NCBI GenBank assembly: GCA_007922225.1 | Contig: ML679972.1 | Coordinates: 37,704,765-37,768,764 of the forward strand | Direction of reading: 5' to 3' | From: Emydura subglobosa | Lineage: Eukaryota; Chordata; Testudines; Chelidae | Length of the DNA stretch: 64,000 nt | Shown here: one piece after another, positions 58,401 through 64,000 of the stretch | How positions within the stretch are numbered: the stretch's first letter is position 1 | Layout of the letters: the number at the start of each line of letters is the position of its first letter | Position numbers and translations under genes: made by a program | The notes under the pieces: model-generated | Databases searched by the model: none | What the model saw: the letters and a program-made list of their open reading frames with translations, nothing else | Told to the model about the DNA's origin: nothing

Positions 58401-61400
58401 GAATGTGTGCAGGCTCCTGGTCCAAAAAGAACGGGAGCCAAATTAAAAGGAAGCCAAAGTGCCAGGCTCCTAGACACAGAATGACATGGGAATCTGGGCA
58501 GGAAATATGCTGGGTGTCCAAGGAGGAGACACTACAGGATGGGGGAAGGGTCTATTGCCAGCTCTGGGAGGGAAGTGGGGTCTAGTGGCTAGAGCCGGGG
58601 GGCTGGGAGTCAGGACTCCTGGGTTCTATTCCCGGCTGTTTTTGGGGAGGAGGGGGTGGATCTAATGGTTAAAACCAAGCCCTGGAAGGACATTTGTCCA
58701 GCACAGAGTCCAAGGGGCCCATTGGTTTCTCGCCAGGAGTGCGAGTCCAGCTCTGGGATGAGCTGTTTGCTTCCAGAACCTGAGTTACCAGCGAGCCGGT
58801 CTCGAAGCGCAGCCAGCCGCAGGACGGGAACCAGGTTCCCTCCCCACCCCCACCCGCCAGGGCTCTCGCATTCCGGCCCTTCCTGCTGGAGGAATAACTG
58901 GGATTCTTTGGGCCTCCCTCGGGGCAACCGGGGCCATCTGACCTGCCAGGGCCGGCCTGATGCAGAGACACAAATTACCCCCCCATACACCCAAATCGCT
59001 ACAGTGCTCATAAAGGGACCTCTGGGGTCACCTCTGAGCTGAGACAGCGCTGCTGAATGGCTGGGGGAGGGGCCAGGCCTCAGGATTCCCAGGTCCCTAG
59101 TCCTGGCTCCGCCACAGATTTGCCATGTGACCGTGGGCAAGTCTCAGCCCCTCTTTGTGACTCAGTTTCCCCACCCTTTGTCTGTTTACATGAGAAACTC
59201 TTCGGGGCGGCGTGTGTCTGCGCAGCGCCCGGCGCTGGTGCAGGCCCTGATCTCGGTTGAGGCCTATCGTTGCTACAGGAGAATCCATGGCAATTGTTAT
59301 TATTTCTGAATGACATATATTAGCATAAAGAAACCCACAGCAAACTCGGGGCCCCGTTGACTGGGGTGCTGTACCTGCTCCCTACAGCGCCCCCTGCTGG
59401 GAGAGGCCAGGACTGGAGTAGCCGGGAGCTCCCCCCTAGCTGCCACCTCCGCTCACCTCCACGATGCTCCTCAGGTCCCGGACGTACGCCTGCTCCGTCT
59501 CCACGATCTCCAGCACCACCCGGTCCACCTGGGACAGCTTGGTCCGGCGCTCCCTGGCTCTGGCGGGCCCGGGGGACCAGGCGCTGCCGTTGCTGCCACG
59601 CTTGGCCTCGGTAGGCCCCTCCAGCAGCGCCACCGGGGTGAGGTCGAGGCTGATGTCGCTGCCGTTCTGCTGGGCGTCGGGGGGGTAGCCGGCGGGGCAG
59701 CCCCCGCCCAAGGCCCCGCTGCTCCCGAAGGCGCTCTGGCTGTCGGGCAGGGAGGCGGAGGAGGCGGAGGAGCTGAGGCTGACGGGCCGGTCGCCGTCCG
59801 AGCACACCGTGTTGACCGAGGTGCAGCTGCCCGAGATGGTGTCGGCGGCCATGCCGCCGGCGATCCCGCTCAGCGAGGAGACGGAGGACGGTCTGGCGGC
59901 CACTGGGGAGGAGAGCGAGACGGGCGGGTTAGTGGCGCCCACCCTGCTGGGAGATTCCCCGCCACGCAGCGCCCCCTGCAGGGTCAGGCCGGGACTGGAA
60001 TAGCCGGGAGCGCCCCTCCACGGCCAGTGTCCTGCCCCGCTCCCCACAGCGCCCCCTGCGGGAACAGGCTGGGGCTGGAGTAGCCGGGAGCTCCCCCCAC
60101 CACAGTCAGCGCCCCTGCTCTACTCCCCACGGCATGTCCTGGGTTTGTCCACCCTGCTCCTGGAAGGGAGTGGGATCTACTGATTAAAGCAGCGAGGAGA
60201 GTCTGGATTCTTGGACGCTGACGCTGGGTGACATTGGGCAAGCCCAGCCCCCCCATGCCTCAGTTTCCCCTTCTGTGTAAGAGGCACCGTAACACCCATG
60301 TCCCTCACCACAAGGAGGGACAGGGTAACCAGACAGCAAGTGTGAAGAATCAGGCCAGGGATGGAGGGTAATAGGCGCCCATATAAGAAAAAGCCCCAAA
60401 TATCAGGATTGTCCCTATAAAATCGGGACATCCGGTCACCTACAGGGGTGGGGGTGCCTGTGTGTGGCTAAACGCATTCATGTCTACAGAGCGCTTGGAG
60501 ATCCTCCGACGGACACAGCGGGGAAGCAAAGGGTTCGCTACGTTGATGCCCAGGGCTCCTGCAGATTTCCCTGTGCCGGCGAGCAGCAGCCGTGGCTGGA
60601 GCTTCGAGGCATCGATTCTCTCATGCACACACATACACACTTCATCTTGTGCCCCATGAGCTGGGGGGTCCTTTCTAGTCCTATGATCCCTCCAGCCCAC
60701 ACCCCAATGACCCAGCTGCATCACACATCCCCAGCACCCACCCCTGCCCCTTGCAAACACCCTCCAGCCCCACGCCCATGATAAGCCACCGTCCCAGAGC
60801 TGCAACCACTTTCAGTTTAAAGCAGCTTCCTCCATGCCGCCCCCTACTTCCCTCCCTCCCCCCCAGACCATCACCTCCGATCCCGACTCCGTGGGGTCTC
60901 GCCCTCATTAGATGGGGTGATGCCAGGGGGCCCTTTGTGTTCCCCCAGCTCCAACCTCCAAGGGCTTCCTCGCCTTGCACCTTCGAGGCTGTGGTTTGCA
61001 TTGCAGCATTGCATCGTGGGAGGAGAGGCTTTGCACACACCCTCCTCCCCCTCTATGCACAAACCACTTTTCACACAGACGCACACATCCCTCTGCGTAC
61101 ACACACCTCTATGCACACAACTCTCTCTGCACACCCACACACCTCTAGGCACACAGCCGGTGTGCACACACCCCCCTCTATGCACATCCCCTCTGTGCAA
61201 ACACAACCTGCTGTGCACACACACACAGCCCTCTCTGCACTCCCGATGTGTGCACACAGACACCACACAGCATGCAGAGGAACTTATCCAAGGCACTCAC
61301 ATGCCACACCCACGCATGCCCCTTGTGCACGCCCACGCCTCCAAACACAACACACAATCACACCACTGTGGACACTCACAGATGTACTAACACCTCTCTG

Positions 61401-63929
61401 CAGACATCTCCCTATGCGTGCACACAGCCACCCCAGGCATGCACACACAATTCAAGGGCAACCTCTGTGTGCGTCTGCACACACACCCCATGCCCATGCA
61501 TACGCACAAGCCCAGCACTGTGCACACACATGGGTGCACAAAAACCTATCTGCAGGCACAGACACACCCCCAGATACACACAACCCACCGGGCACAGAAA
61601 GCAATGGAGAATTACACACACACTCGTTGAATTTGAGCAGTCATAGCGAGCGCCATACAGAGGGCAATATAACAACACCTCCCTAGCTCTCATCATCGGC
61701 AGATCGCAGCGCGCTCCTCAAAGGAGACCAATGTCATTACCTCCGTTTCACCGATGGGGAAACTGAGGCACAGAAAGGAGGTGGGACTTGCTCAAAGGCC
61801 CCCAGGAGCAGAGCCGGGAATGGAGCCTAGGTCTCCTAAGCAACATTCCAGTGCACTATCCACTAGGCCACACTGCCTCCCCGAGGGGGGAGCAGTATCA
61901 AGCCAGTGTGGTGGGGCACGTACAGCTGAATGTACAAATATACAGGCCCGTAGCCCTCTCCCCGTGCACGTGCTCCAGGAGGGGGCAGTAGGAGCTGGAC
62001 TCTGGCTGCGGGAAGCCCAGAGTGATGCCCACTGACATCCCCCTGGGGATCTGGCCCCTTCAGGCAGTTTTCGTCTTTCTGGCCCTTTCAGTTCCCGTCA
62101 GCACCACGAACAGAGAGAGGAACCGACTGCATGCGGTGCTTCAGCAGGAGGAAGCGGAAGACGCACAGATCACAGTAAGGGGCAGGAAGCCGGCAGAACT
62201 GCATGGCCCTCTCTGCGTGTGGGAAGCCCTGGCGGTGTGCCTCAGTGTCCCCTTCAAAAGCCCCACCCGGGGGTGAGGGGGAGAGCTGCAGCTTCAGGGC
62301 AGACCATGGATCTTCAATGCAGACACACTGGATGGGTTCCCGGCTTGTCTCAGTTTCAACGGCAGGGAAGGGTTAAATTCGATCCCTTGCAGGGCCCATC
62401 CACGCCCCCCACCCCATGCGCCAGGTTCTCTGTGCCAAGACTGCCAGGAATGCGGGAAGCCCCTGCACAACCCGTTTGCTTTCGTCTCCCACTGGGGCCT
62501 CCTCGGAGGTTTTATTTTTCTAACCCCAGCCCCCCACTCTCTGGACTGGTGCACGCCCGGGCTGAGATGCACGGCCCTGGCAGGGAATCCCCGACTCCAG
62601 TTCTAACACATCCTGGTCACCTCCTCCGCCGGCTGCCCCATTCAGGCCTGGATCCGCATCTTTGGGCCTGGGGGCCAGCTCCCCCCATCGCTGCCCGTAG
62701 GGCTGGGATTGCGGGGGGGTGGCTTTAACCCCCTTTGCACTGTGTCTTCTGGGTCCTGCCCAGCCTCCAGCGTCAGCTAGAGCAGCCTCAGGGCTGCTCT
62801 AACTCACGCACCACACGCTGGGGGGGAGCTAAGGGGGACAGAGAATAGCCACATCCCTGATCCATCCCCTATGCTAGTAGCAGGGCCCTGGTGCCAGCAC
62901 CACGCTGGCAGGGAAGCCCTCTTCACTTGAGGGGTGCTCAGCAGACTGATCCTGGTCGTGACAGAGAATCCTCCACCCCATGCTATGGCCCCTGGCCTCC
63001 TGTTGTTTCTCTTCACCAGGCGGGCATGAGAGCCTTCTGCCCCACAGCCCCCGCCACCCGGAGCCCCCCTCTTCCTCAGTCGCTCACCACCTGAGCTAGG
63101 ATGGGTGCCCGGCCCCCTGAGGGGTTGATTATTCGGCTCTGAGAAGCGTTTCATAGCCAGGGGGTGACAGAAAACCCCATCTGCTGCTGTCATTCAGCTC
63201 TGTTTATGTAGGTCCACCTCCGCGCACAGGGATGTGCAGGCACAGCTGGGAGGTGCTCACAGTCCGAGGGGGACAAAGCACGGGGCAGCAGTTTGGGGGA
63301 GGGGTGGGCGTGGGGGCTCAGGGAGGGATTTCCTTGGAAGGGGGTGGGTTCCAAGGACTTTGAAGAAGGGTGGGGGGGGGTTAGGGATGGGGAGATCGTT
63401 CAGGGGCTGCATGAACGAGGGAATGAAAAAGAGCATGGGAGGAAGAGAGACAAGGAGCCTCTGAAGCAAGTCACAGTTATGGTGCCCCCATCTGACAGAT
63501 GGGGAAACTGAGGCTTGCAGGGGGATGGAGGAGGAGAGATGTGCACAAAGTCAGCCAGCGAATGAGTGGCGAAGCTGGGAATAAAACCCAGGAGTCCTGG
63601 CTCCCAGCCCCCTACTCTAACCCACTAGACCCCGCCCCCCTTCCCGTTCCCTCCCCACCCTTCCTTTCCCACATACGGGAAAAGAACCCAGAAGTCCAGA
63701 CTCCCAACTCGCCCGCTCTGGCGACTAGATCTCACTCCCCGCTCACCTCAGAGAAGAGAACCCTGGAGTCCTGCCTCCCCGTCTCTGCCCCGTGCAGTAA
63801 CCCACCCCATCTGCGGGCGGGGCAGATTGTACCATCCCACCGAACTGCCCGAGAGCTCTGCGTCCAGCCTGGGCACTGACCTTGATTGCCTGCTTTCTTG
63901 CTGCTGCCCCGACGGGCTCCCTCAGGCAT
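36395..63929 (-). CDS. PLEKHG2: PLEKHG2, DH-PH Rho guanine nucleotide exchange factor, 18 coding exons (gene span)
   Basis: Eighteen minus-strand exons join in frame: 63929-63881, 59902-59457, 55045-54945, 51317-51251, 49941-49895, 49606-49456, 48865-48734, 48414-48232, 47831-47739, 47170-47084, 46844-46811, 46457-46329, 46079-45978, 45323-45282, 44728-44691, 44332-44051, 42891-41634, 38736-36395. Total 5583 nt, 1860 residues. The Ser-rich N-terminus begins MPEGA, as in human PLEKHG2. DH domain about residues 143-328 with [15 protein letters not shown] (146-160) and [15 protein letters not shown] (272-286); PH domain about 349-446 ending at Trp433 and its helix. The long disordered tail keeps PLEKHG2 landmarks: [45 protein letters not shown] and TTVNIQIGG. 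Known of the family: activates RAC1 and CDC42 downstream of G beta-gamma to remodel actin. Domain order and these landmarks favour PLEKHG2 over PLEKHG1 and PLEKHG3. Extra 5-prime or alternative exons cannot be excluded. Confidence 0.93.
37262..37565 (-). repeat. Coding tandem repeat in PLEKHG2 exon 18, three units of 96-99 bp
   Basis: Units begin near 37291, 37390 and 37486 and encode [20 protein letters not shown] then PCSAVPRPT. All in frame, so copy number can vary without a frameshift. Confidence 0.85.
38808..39015 (+). repeat. MIR/CORE-SINE copy, near full length
   Basis: TGTGGCCTAGTGGATAGAGC, GCGTGACCTTGAGCAAGTCA, TGCCTCAGTTTCCCCATCTG, then GGGATAATGAGACTGACTCC. Just upstream of PLEKHG2 exon 18. 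Confidence 0.8.
39241..39256 (+). promoter_or_regulatory. CTCF-like motif, forward orientation
   Basis: CCAGCAGGGGGTGCTG. Motif-only call, in PLEKHG2 intron 17. Confidence 0.35.
39431..39457 (+). repeat. Poly-G run
   Basis: 27 bases, all G except one C at 39438. Length is likely uncertain in the assembly. Confidence 0.9.
39960..40172 (-). repeat. MIR/CORE-SINE copy, antisense
   Basis: AAGCGCTTTACCACC, ATGGGGAAACTGAGGCACAG, CTTGGCCAAGGTCATCCAGC, ATGCTCTACCCACTAGG. Confidence 0.75.
40630..40735 (+). repeat. (GT)n microsatellites, two blocks
   Basis: GTGTGTGTGTGTCCGTGTGT at 40630 and a second run at 40696, in PLEKHG2 intron 17. Confidence 0.85.
41634..42891 (-). CDS. PLEKHG2: PLEKHG2 coding exon 17 (disordered, carries 21-residue repeats)
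   Basis: Acceptor TTTGATCCCCCAG, donor GTGAGT. Residues 662-1080. Landmarks: [20 protein letters not shown], three QEDAGKGR repeats (865-927), [11 protein letters not shown] (931-941), LRIVEESDL, and [19 protein letters not shown], a predicted amphipathic helix matching human VRELARLYSERI. Confidence 0.92.
42094..42282 (-). repeat. Coding tandem repeat in PLEKHG2 exon 17, three units of 63 bp
   Basis: Encodes [38 protein letters not shown] and [15 protein letters not shown], each closed by AS. 21 residues per unit, residues 865-927. Confidence 0.88.
43170..43285. mobile_element. Short inverted-repeat element (MITE-like)
   Basis: Left end GGGGCTGTCCATAAATTAGG..AAC and right end GTTACGTCATTTATGGAGAA form imperfect inverted repeats about 65 bp apart. 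No coding potential. In PLEKHG2 intron 16. Confidence 0.5.
43820..44000 (-). repeat. tRNA-derived SINE heads, antisense, tandem
   Basis: GCTGTAACCACTAAACCCCA, TAGAACCCAGGAGTCCTGCC, TGCTCTAACCACTAGACCCC, repeated. Similar head arrays occur throughout the window, for example at 9290-9390, 23260-23410, 28390-28580, 44490-44600, 52530-52830, 58140-58330 and 63570-63800. Confidence 0.7.
44051..44332 (-). CDS. PLEKHG2: PLEKHG2 coding exon 16 (acidic segment)
   Basis: Acceptor TTTCTTTTGCAG, donor GTAGGT. 94 codons from [19 protein letters not shown] through [19 protein letters not shown] to [17 protein letters not shown] matches human EILELLNQRGL. Confidence 0.92.
44691..44728 (-). CDS. PLEKHG2: PLEKHG2 coding exon 15 (38 nt)
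   Basis: Acceptor TTCTGTGCTGAG, donor GTAAGG. Encodes [13 protein letters not shown], which leads into QAGSEGEL of exon 16 and parallels human NAKPGFKHAGSEGEL. Called mainly on phase, splice sites and this match. Confidence 0.75.
45282..45323 (-). CDS. PLEKHG2: PLEKHG2 coding exon 14 (42 nt)
   Basis: Acceptor CTCTGCCCCCAG, donor GTAAGT, phase 1 at both ends. Completes Glu541 and encodes [13 protein letters not shown]. Confidence 0.82.
45978..46079 (-). CDS. PLEKHG2: PLEKHG2 coding exon 13 (ends in a second GRRQS)
   Basis: Acceptor TCCCGTTTCAG, donor GTGAGT, phase 1 at both ends. Encodes [20 protein letters not shown] through HRRGRRQS (Ser540). The junction codons on both sides give GRRQS-EP. 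Confidence 0.85.
46329..46457 (-). CDS. PLEKHG2: PLEKHG2 coding exon 12 (Pro/Ser-rich linker ending GRRQS)
   Basis: Phase 1 at both ends. Encodes [20 protein letters not shown] through [12 protein letters not shown] (Ser506). The acceptor CTCTTCATTAG has a poor pyrimidine tract but is the one that fits the phase; a nearby CTGCAG would break it. Donor GTACCA is also weak, so alternative splicing of this exon is possible. Confidence 0.75.
46811..46844 (-). CDS. PLEKHG2: PLEKHG2 coding exon 11 (34 nt microexon)
   Basis: Acceptor TGTGGTTACAG, donor GTAAGT. Encodes [11 protein letters not shown] plus one base; human has [10 protein letters not shown] at this place. Confidence 0.9.
47084..47170 (-). 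CDS. PLEKHG2: PLEKHG2 coding exon 10 (PH C-terminal helix)
   Basis: Acceptor CCCCTGTGCAG, donor GTGAGC. 29 codons: [18 protein letters not shown] then [11 protein letters not shown]. Trp433 is the invariant PH tryptophan. Confidence 0.94.
47205..47345 (+). repeat. Minisatellite family (GATGCAGCCATCTCTGGGG), about two units
   Basis: GTGCTGAGATGCAGCCATCT, CTGGGGTGGG, ACTGTTTATATAGGGA. Same family as 50125-50400 and 55150-55765. In PLEKHG2 intron 9. Confidence 0.7.
47739..47831 (-). CDS. PLEKHG2: PLEKHG2 coding exon 9 (PH domain)
   Basis: Acceptor TGCCCCCCCAG, donor GTGAGC. 31 codons: [20 protein letters not shown] then [11 protein letters not shown]. Confidence 0.94.
48232..48414 (-). CDS. 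PLEKHG2: PLEKHG2 coding exon 8 (start of PH)
   Basis: Acceptor GTCCCCCCAG, donor GTAAGG. 61 codons. [19 protein letters not shown] begins the PH domain, followed by [14 protein letters not shown] and AYKSHIF. Confidence 0.94.
48734..48865 (-). CDS. PLEKHG2: PLEKHG2 coding exon 7 (end of DH)
   Basis: Acceptor CCACCCCCAG, donor GTGAGG. 44 codons: [19 protein letters not shown], then [20 protein letters not shown], which matches the human exon almost exactly. Confidence 0.94.
49052..49250 (+). repeat. 66-bp tandem repeat, three units, each with a CTCF-like core
   Basis: CAGCAGGGGGCGCTG starts at 49059, 49125 and 49191, exactly 66 bp apart, followed by TGGGGAGCAGGGCAGG and GGCAGAGCTCCCAGC. In PLEKHG2 intron 6. 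Confidence 0.85.
49456..49606 (-). CDS. PLEKHG2: PLEKHG2 coding exon 6 (DH core helix)
   Basis: Acceptor GTCTCCCCCCAG, donor GTGGGT. Encodes [18 protein letters not shown] through [16 protein letters not shown], the most conserved DH helix (residues 272-286). Confidence 0.94.
49895..49941 (-). CDS. PLEKHG2: PLEKHG2 coding exon 5 (DH domain)
   Basis: Acceptor CTTCTCTTGCAG, donor GTGAGT. Encodes [15 protein letters not shown] plus two bases of Asn237. Only 47 nt, recognised by [11 protein letters not shown] and exact phase fit. Confidence 0.92.
50125..50400 (+). repeat. Minisatellite family (GATGCAGCCATCTCTGGGG), about four units
   Basis: Units of about 60-68 bp: GGGGCTGTTTATACAGGGAA, CCCTCACCCAGCA, GATGCAACCATCTCTGAGGA. 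In PLEKHG2 intron 4. Confidence 0.75.
50751..50760. other. Assembly gap (10 N) flanked by duplicated sequence
   Basis: ACCCACAACCCAT lies on both sides (50738-50750 and 50761-50773), and a longer GCACCCCTCCATCCATCC segment is repeated too. In PLEKHG2 intron 4. Confidence 0.97.
51251..51317 (-). CDS. PLEKHG2: PLEKHG2 coding exon 4 (DH domain)
   Basis: Acceptor CCTTTGTGCAG, donor GTAAGG. Encodes [19 protein letters not shown] then VQR, close to the human segment ELLEDLENSSSAGGIAECF. Confidence 0.93.
51500..51590 (-). repeat. tRNA-like sequence, probably a SINE head
   Basis: Reverse complement has a degenerate A box (GGCTCAGGGGCTTAA) and a good B box (GGGTTCAAATCC). The stems do not fold convincingly into a tRNA. 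Confidence 0.4.
52417..52455 (+). repeat. (CA)n microsatellite
   Basis: About 19 uninterrupted units in PLEKHG2 intron 3. Confidence 0.9.
53700..53930 (+). mobile_element. CR1 3-prime end fragment
   Basis: GAGAGTAATTAACCATTGGA, GGTGGATTCTCTCCCACTGA, GGCCAGATGATCACAACTGG. In PLEKHG2 intron 3. Confidence 0.75.
54714..54806. repeat. Short palindromic element with ZNF143-like termini
   Basis: Left end GGACTATATCTCCCACAATG and right end GCATCATGGGAGAGCTAGAT are near-inverted repeats, similar to the ACTACAAYTCCCAGNATGC motif. In PLEKHG2 intron 3. Confidence 0.45.
54945..55045 (-). CDS. PLEKHG2: PLEKHG2 coding exon 3 (DH domain)
   Basis: Acceptor TCCTGTTTTGTAG, donor GTGAGT. Encodes [18 protein letters not shown] then [13 protein letters not shown] (residues 166-198) plus two bases of Ser199. 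NIEDIYEF is a typical DH segment. Confidence 0.92.
55150..55765 (+). repeat. Minisatellite family (GATGCAGCCATCTCTGGGG), about nine units
   Basis: Units of about 60-70 bp with GGCAGCTGTTTATACAGG, TCACCCAGCACTGA and ATGCAGCCACTTCTGGGGTG. Diverged. In PLEKHG2 intron 2. Confidence 0.75.
55812..55892. repeat. Short element with two opposed ZNF143-like motifs
   Basis: TGCATCATGGGAAATGGAGT near 55813 and GGACTACAACTCCCAGGGTG near 55871 point in opposite directions. In PLEKHG2 intron 2. Confidence 0.45.
57735..58080 (-). mobile_element. CR1 3-prime end
   Basis: On the plus strand: ATAGAATCAAAGAAGATGAG, GTTGGAAGGGACCTCAGGAG, then CTAAGGATGGAGATTCCAGC. The classic archosaur/turtle CR1 terminus in reverse, in PLEKHG2 intron 2. 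Confidence 0.85.
59385..59400 (-). promoter_or_regulatory. CTCF-like motif, reverse orientation
   Basis: CAGCGCCCCCTGCTGG on the plus strand, an excellent match on the minus strand to the CTCF core CCASYAGRKGGCRS. Binding is inferred from motif only. Confidence 0.45.
59457..59902 (-). CDS. PLEKHG2: PLEKHG2 coding exon 2 (Ser-rich N-terminus, start of DH)
   Basis: Acceptor CTCCTCCCCAG, donor GTGAGC. Residues 17-165. A serine-rich stretch ([26 protein letters not shown]) is followed by DH conserved region 1, [20 protein letters not shown], ending RSIVE. GC-rich and flanked on both sides by repeats with CTCF-like motifs. Confidence 0.93.
59955..60140 (-). promoter_or_regulatory. Two reverse CTCF-like motifs in an approximately 80-90 bp repeat
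   Basis: CAGCGCCCCCTGCAGG at 59967 and CAGCGCCCCCTGCGGG at 60047, each followed by AGGCYGGGRCTGGARTAGCC. The same repeat, with its own motif at 59385, lies on the other side of PLEKHG2 exon 2. Confidence 0.45.
60312..60443 (-). mobile_element. MITE-like element with inverted termini
   Basis: Starts AGGGTAACCAGACAGCAAGT and ends GGGACATCCGGTCACCTA, an imperfect inverted repeat. Inside: ATAATAGGCGCCCATATAAG-like and AAATATCAGGATTGTCCCTA. In PLEKHG2 intron 1. Confidence 0.65.
61040..61640 (+). repeat. Degenerate TGCACACA-rich minisatellite
   Basis: About 600 bases of CTATGCACACAACTCTCTCT-like units, 18-25 bp long, poor in G on this strand. Produces spurious His/Thr/Cys-rich reading frames. In PLEKHG2 intron 1. 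Confidence 0.75.
61705..61885 (-). repeat. MIR/CORE-SINE copy, antisense
   Basis: ATGGGGAAACTGAGGCACAG, TTGCTCAAAGGCCCCCAGGA, GTGCACTATCCACTAGGCCA. In PLEKHG2 intron 1. Confidence 0.75.
62760..62965 (+). repeat. Hairpin-bearing interspersed repeat, copy 3
   Basis: Hairpin at 62776-62803 (arms GCTAGAGCAGCC and GGCTGCTCTAAC), then ACAGAGAATAGCCACATCCC and GCAGGGCCCTGGTGCCAGCA. In PLEKHG2 intron 1. Confidence 0.65.
63881..63929 (-). CDS. PLEKHG2: PLEKHG2 coding exon 1 (start)
   Basis: ATG at 63929 gives [16 protein letters not shown], then one base of the next codon; donor GTCAGT. The MPEGA start matches human PLEKHG2. In-frame ATGs lie upstream at 63980 and 63977 and would add 17 residues, but homology favours the later one. 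The phase-1 end fits exon 2. Confidence 0.82.
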
Positions 63930-64000
63930 GGTGCTGTGGTCTCCGACGGATGTCCTGGATGGAGAGGGAGACAACATCATGTCACAGTCATCCTGGGCCC
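63930..64000 (-). other. Probable PLEKHG2 5-prime UTR or upstream sequence
   Basis: 71 bases upstream of the chosen ATG up to the window edge. Reads in frame with exon 1 back to two ATGs at 63980 and 63977. No promoter motif can be called in this short piece. Confidence 0.5.

Larger units (their letters stand above)
55046..63880 (-). other. PLEKHG2 introns 1 and 2 (around exon 2)
   Basis: Intron 1 (59903-63880) and intron 2 (55046-59456) hold the repeats listed separately plus MIR tails near 56.5, 58.1, 59.1 and 63.5 kb. No further PLEKHG2 exon was recognised. One exon-like segment on the plus strand (62092-62174) is discussed as a finding. Confidence 0.6.

Noticed and set aside
60751..61686. 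311-codon His/Thr-rich frame
   Set aside because: Translation of the TGCACACA minisatellite; repetitive in several frames and on both strands.

Overview
This is vertebrate nuclear DNA, most likely from a turtle. The host genes are split by GT-AG introns. The flanking DNA is full of CR1 LINE remnants, tRNA/MIR-type (CORE) SINE pieces, hAT-like and other inverted-repeat elements and many minisatellites, a mix typical of turtles and crocodilians. A full-length globin X gene, absent from mammals and birds but known in turtles, favours a turtle. There are two short N gaps. No prokaryotic or organellar sequence is seen.

Two host genes were reconstructed exon by exon, both on the minus strand. (1) Globin X: five coding exons between 24432 and 6534. 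Exon phases close perfectly into 222 codons plus stop. The predicted protein has an N-terminal MGC acylation motif, distal His111 and proximal His143. Its intron phases (2, 2, 0, 0) fit positions B12.2, E10.2, G7.0 and H10.0 of the family. (2) PLEKHG2, a DH-PH Rho guanine nucleotide exchange factor: 18 coding exons between 63929 and 36395. They sum to 5583 nt, 1860 codons plus stop, longer than the human protein of about 1.39 kb of residues mainly because of a large proline/serine-rich C-terminal half with coding tandem repeats.

Layout: 1-6533, 3-prime flank of globin X with SINE and CR1 debris; 6534-24432, globin X, whose 14.6-kb first intron holds a decayed 2.4-kb CR1 and a tandem pair of hAT-like elements; 24433-36394, intergenic, with a second CR1 of about 1.5 kb at 30-31.4 kb and an 84-bp tandem repeat; 36395-63929, PLEKHG2, with long introns 1, 2 and 3 and a compact GC-rich core (44-50 kb); 63930-64000, probable PLEKHG2 5-prime UTR or upstream sequence.

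The genes are not an operon and no shared function is implied. Points of interest: an amniote globin X locus; a duplicated RGRRQS-EP phosphorylation-type motif at two consecutive PLEKHG2 exon junctions; two in-frame coding repeats in PLEKHG2; CTCF-like motif arrays facing each other across the DH-encoding exons; an interspersed repeat family carrying a conserved hairpin; and both N gaps flanked by duplicated sequence that suggests assembly overlap. All exon limits and homologies come from reading the sequence and from family knowledge; no alignment or database search was run.
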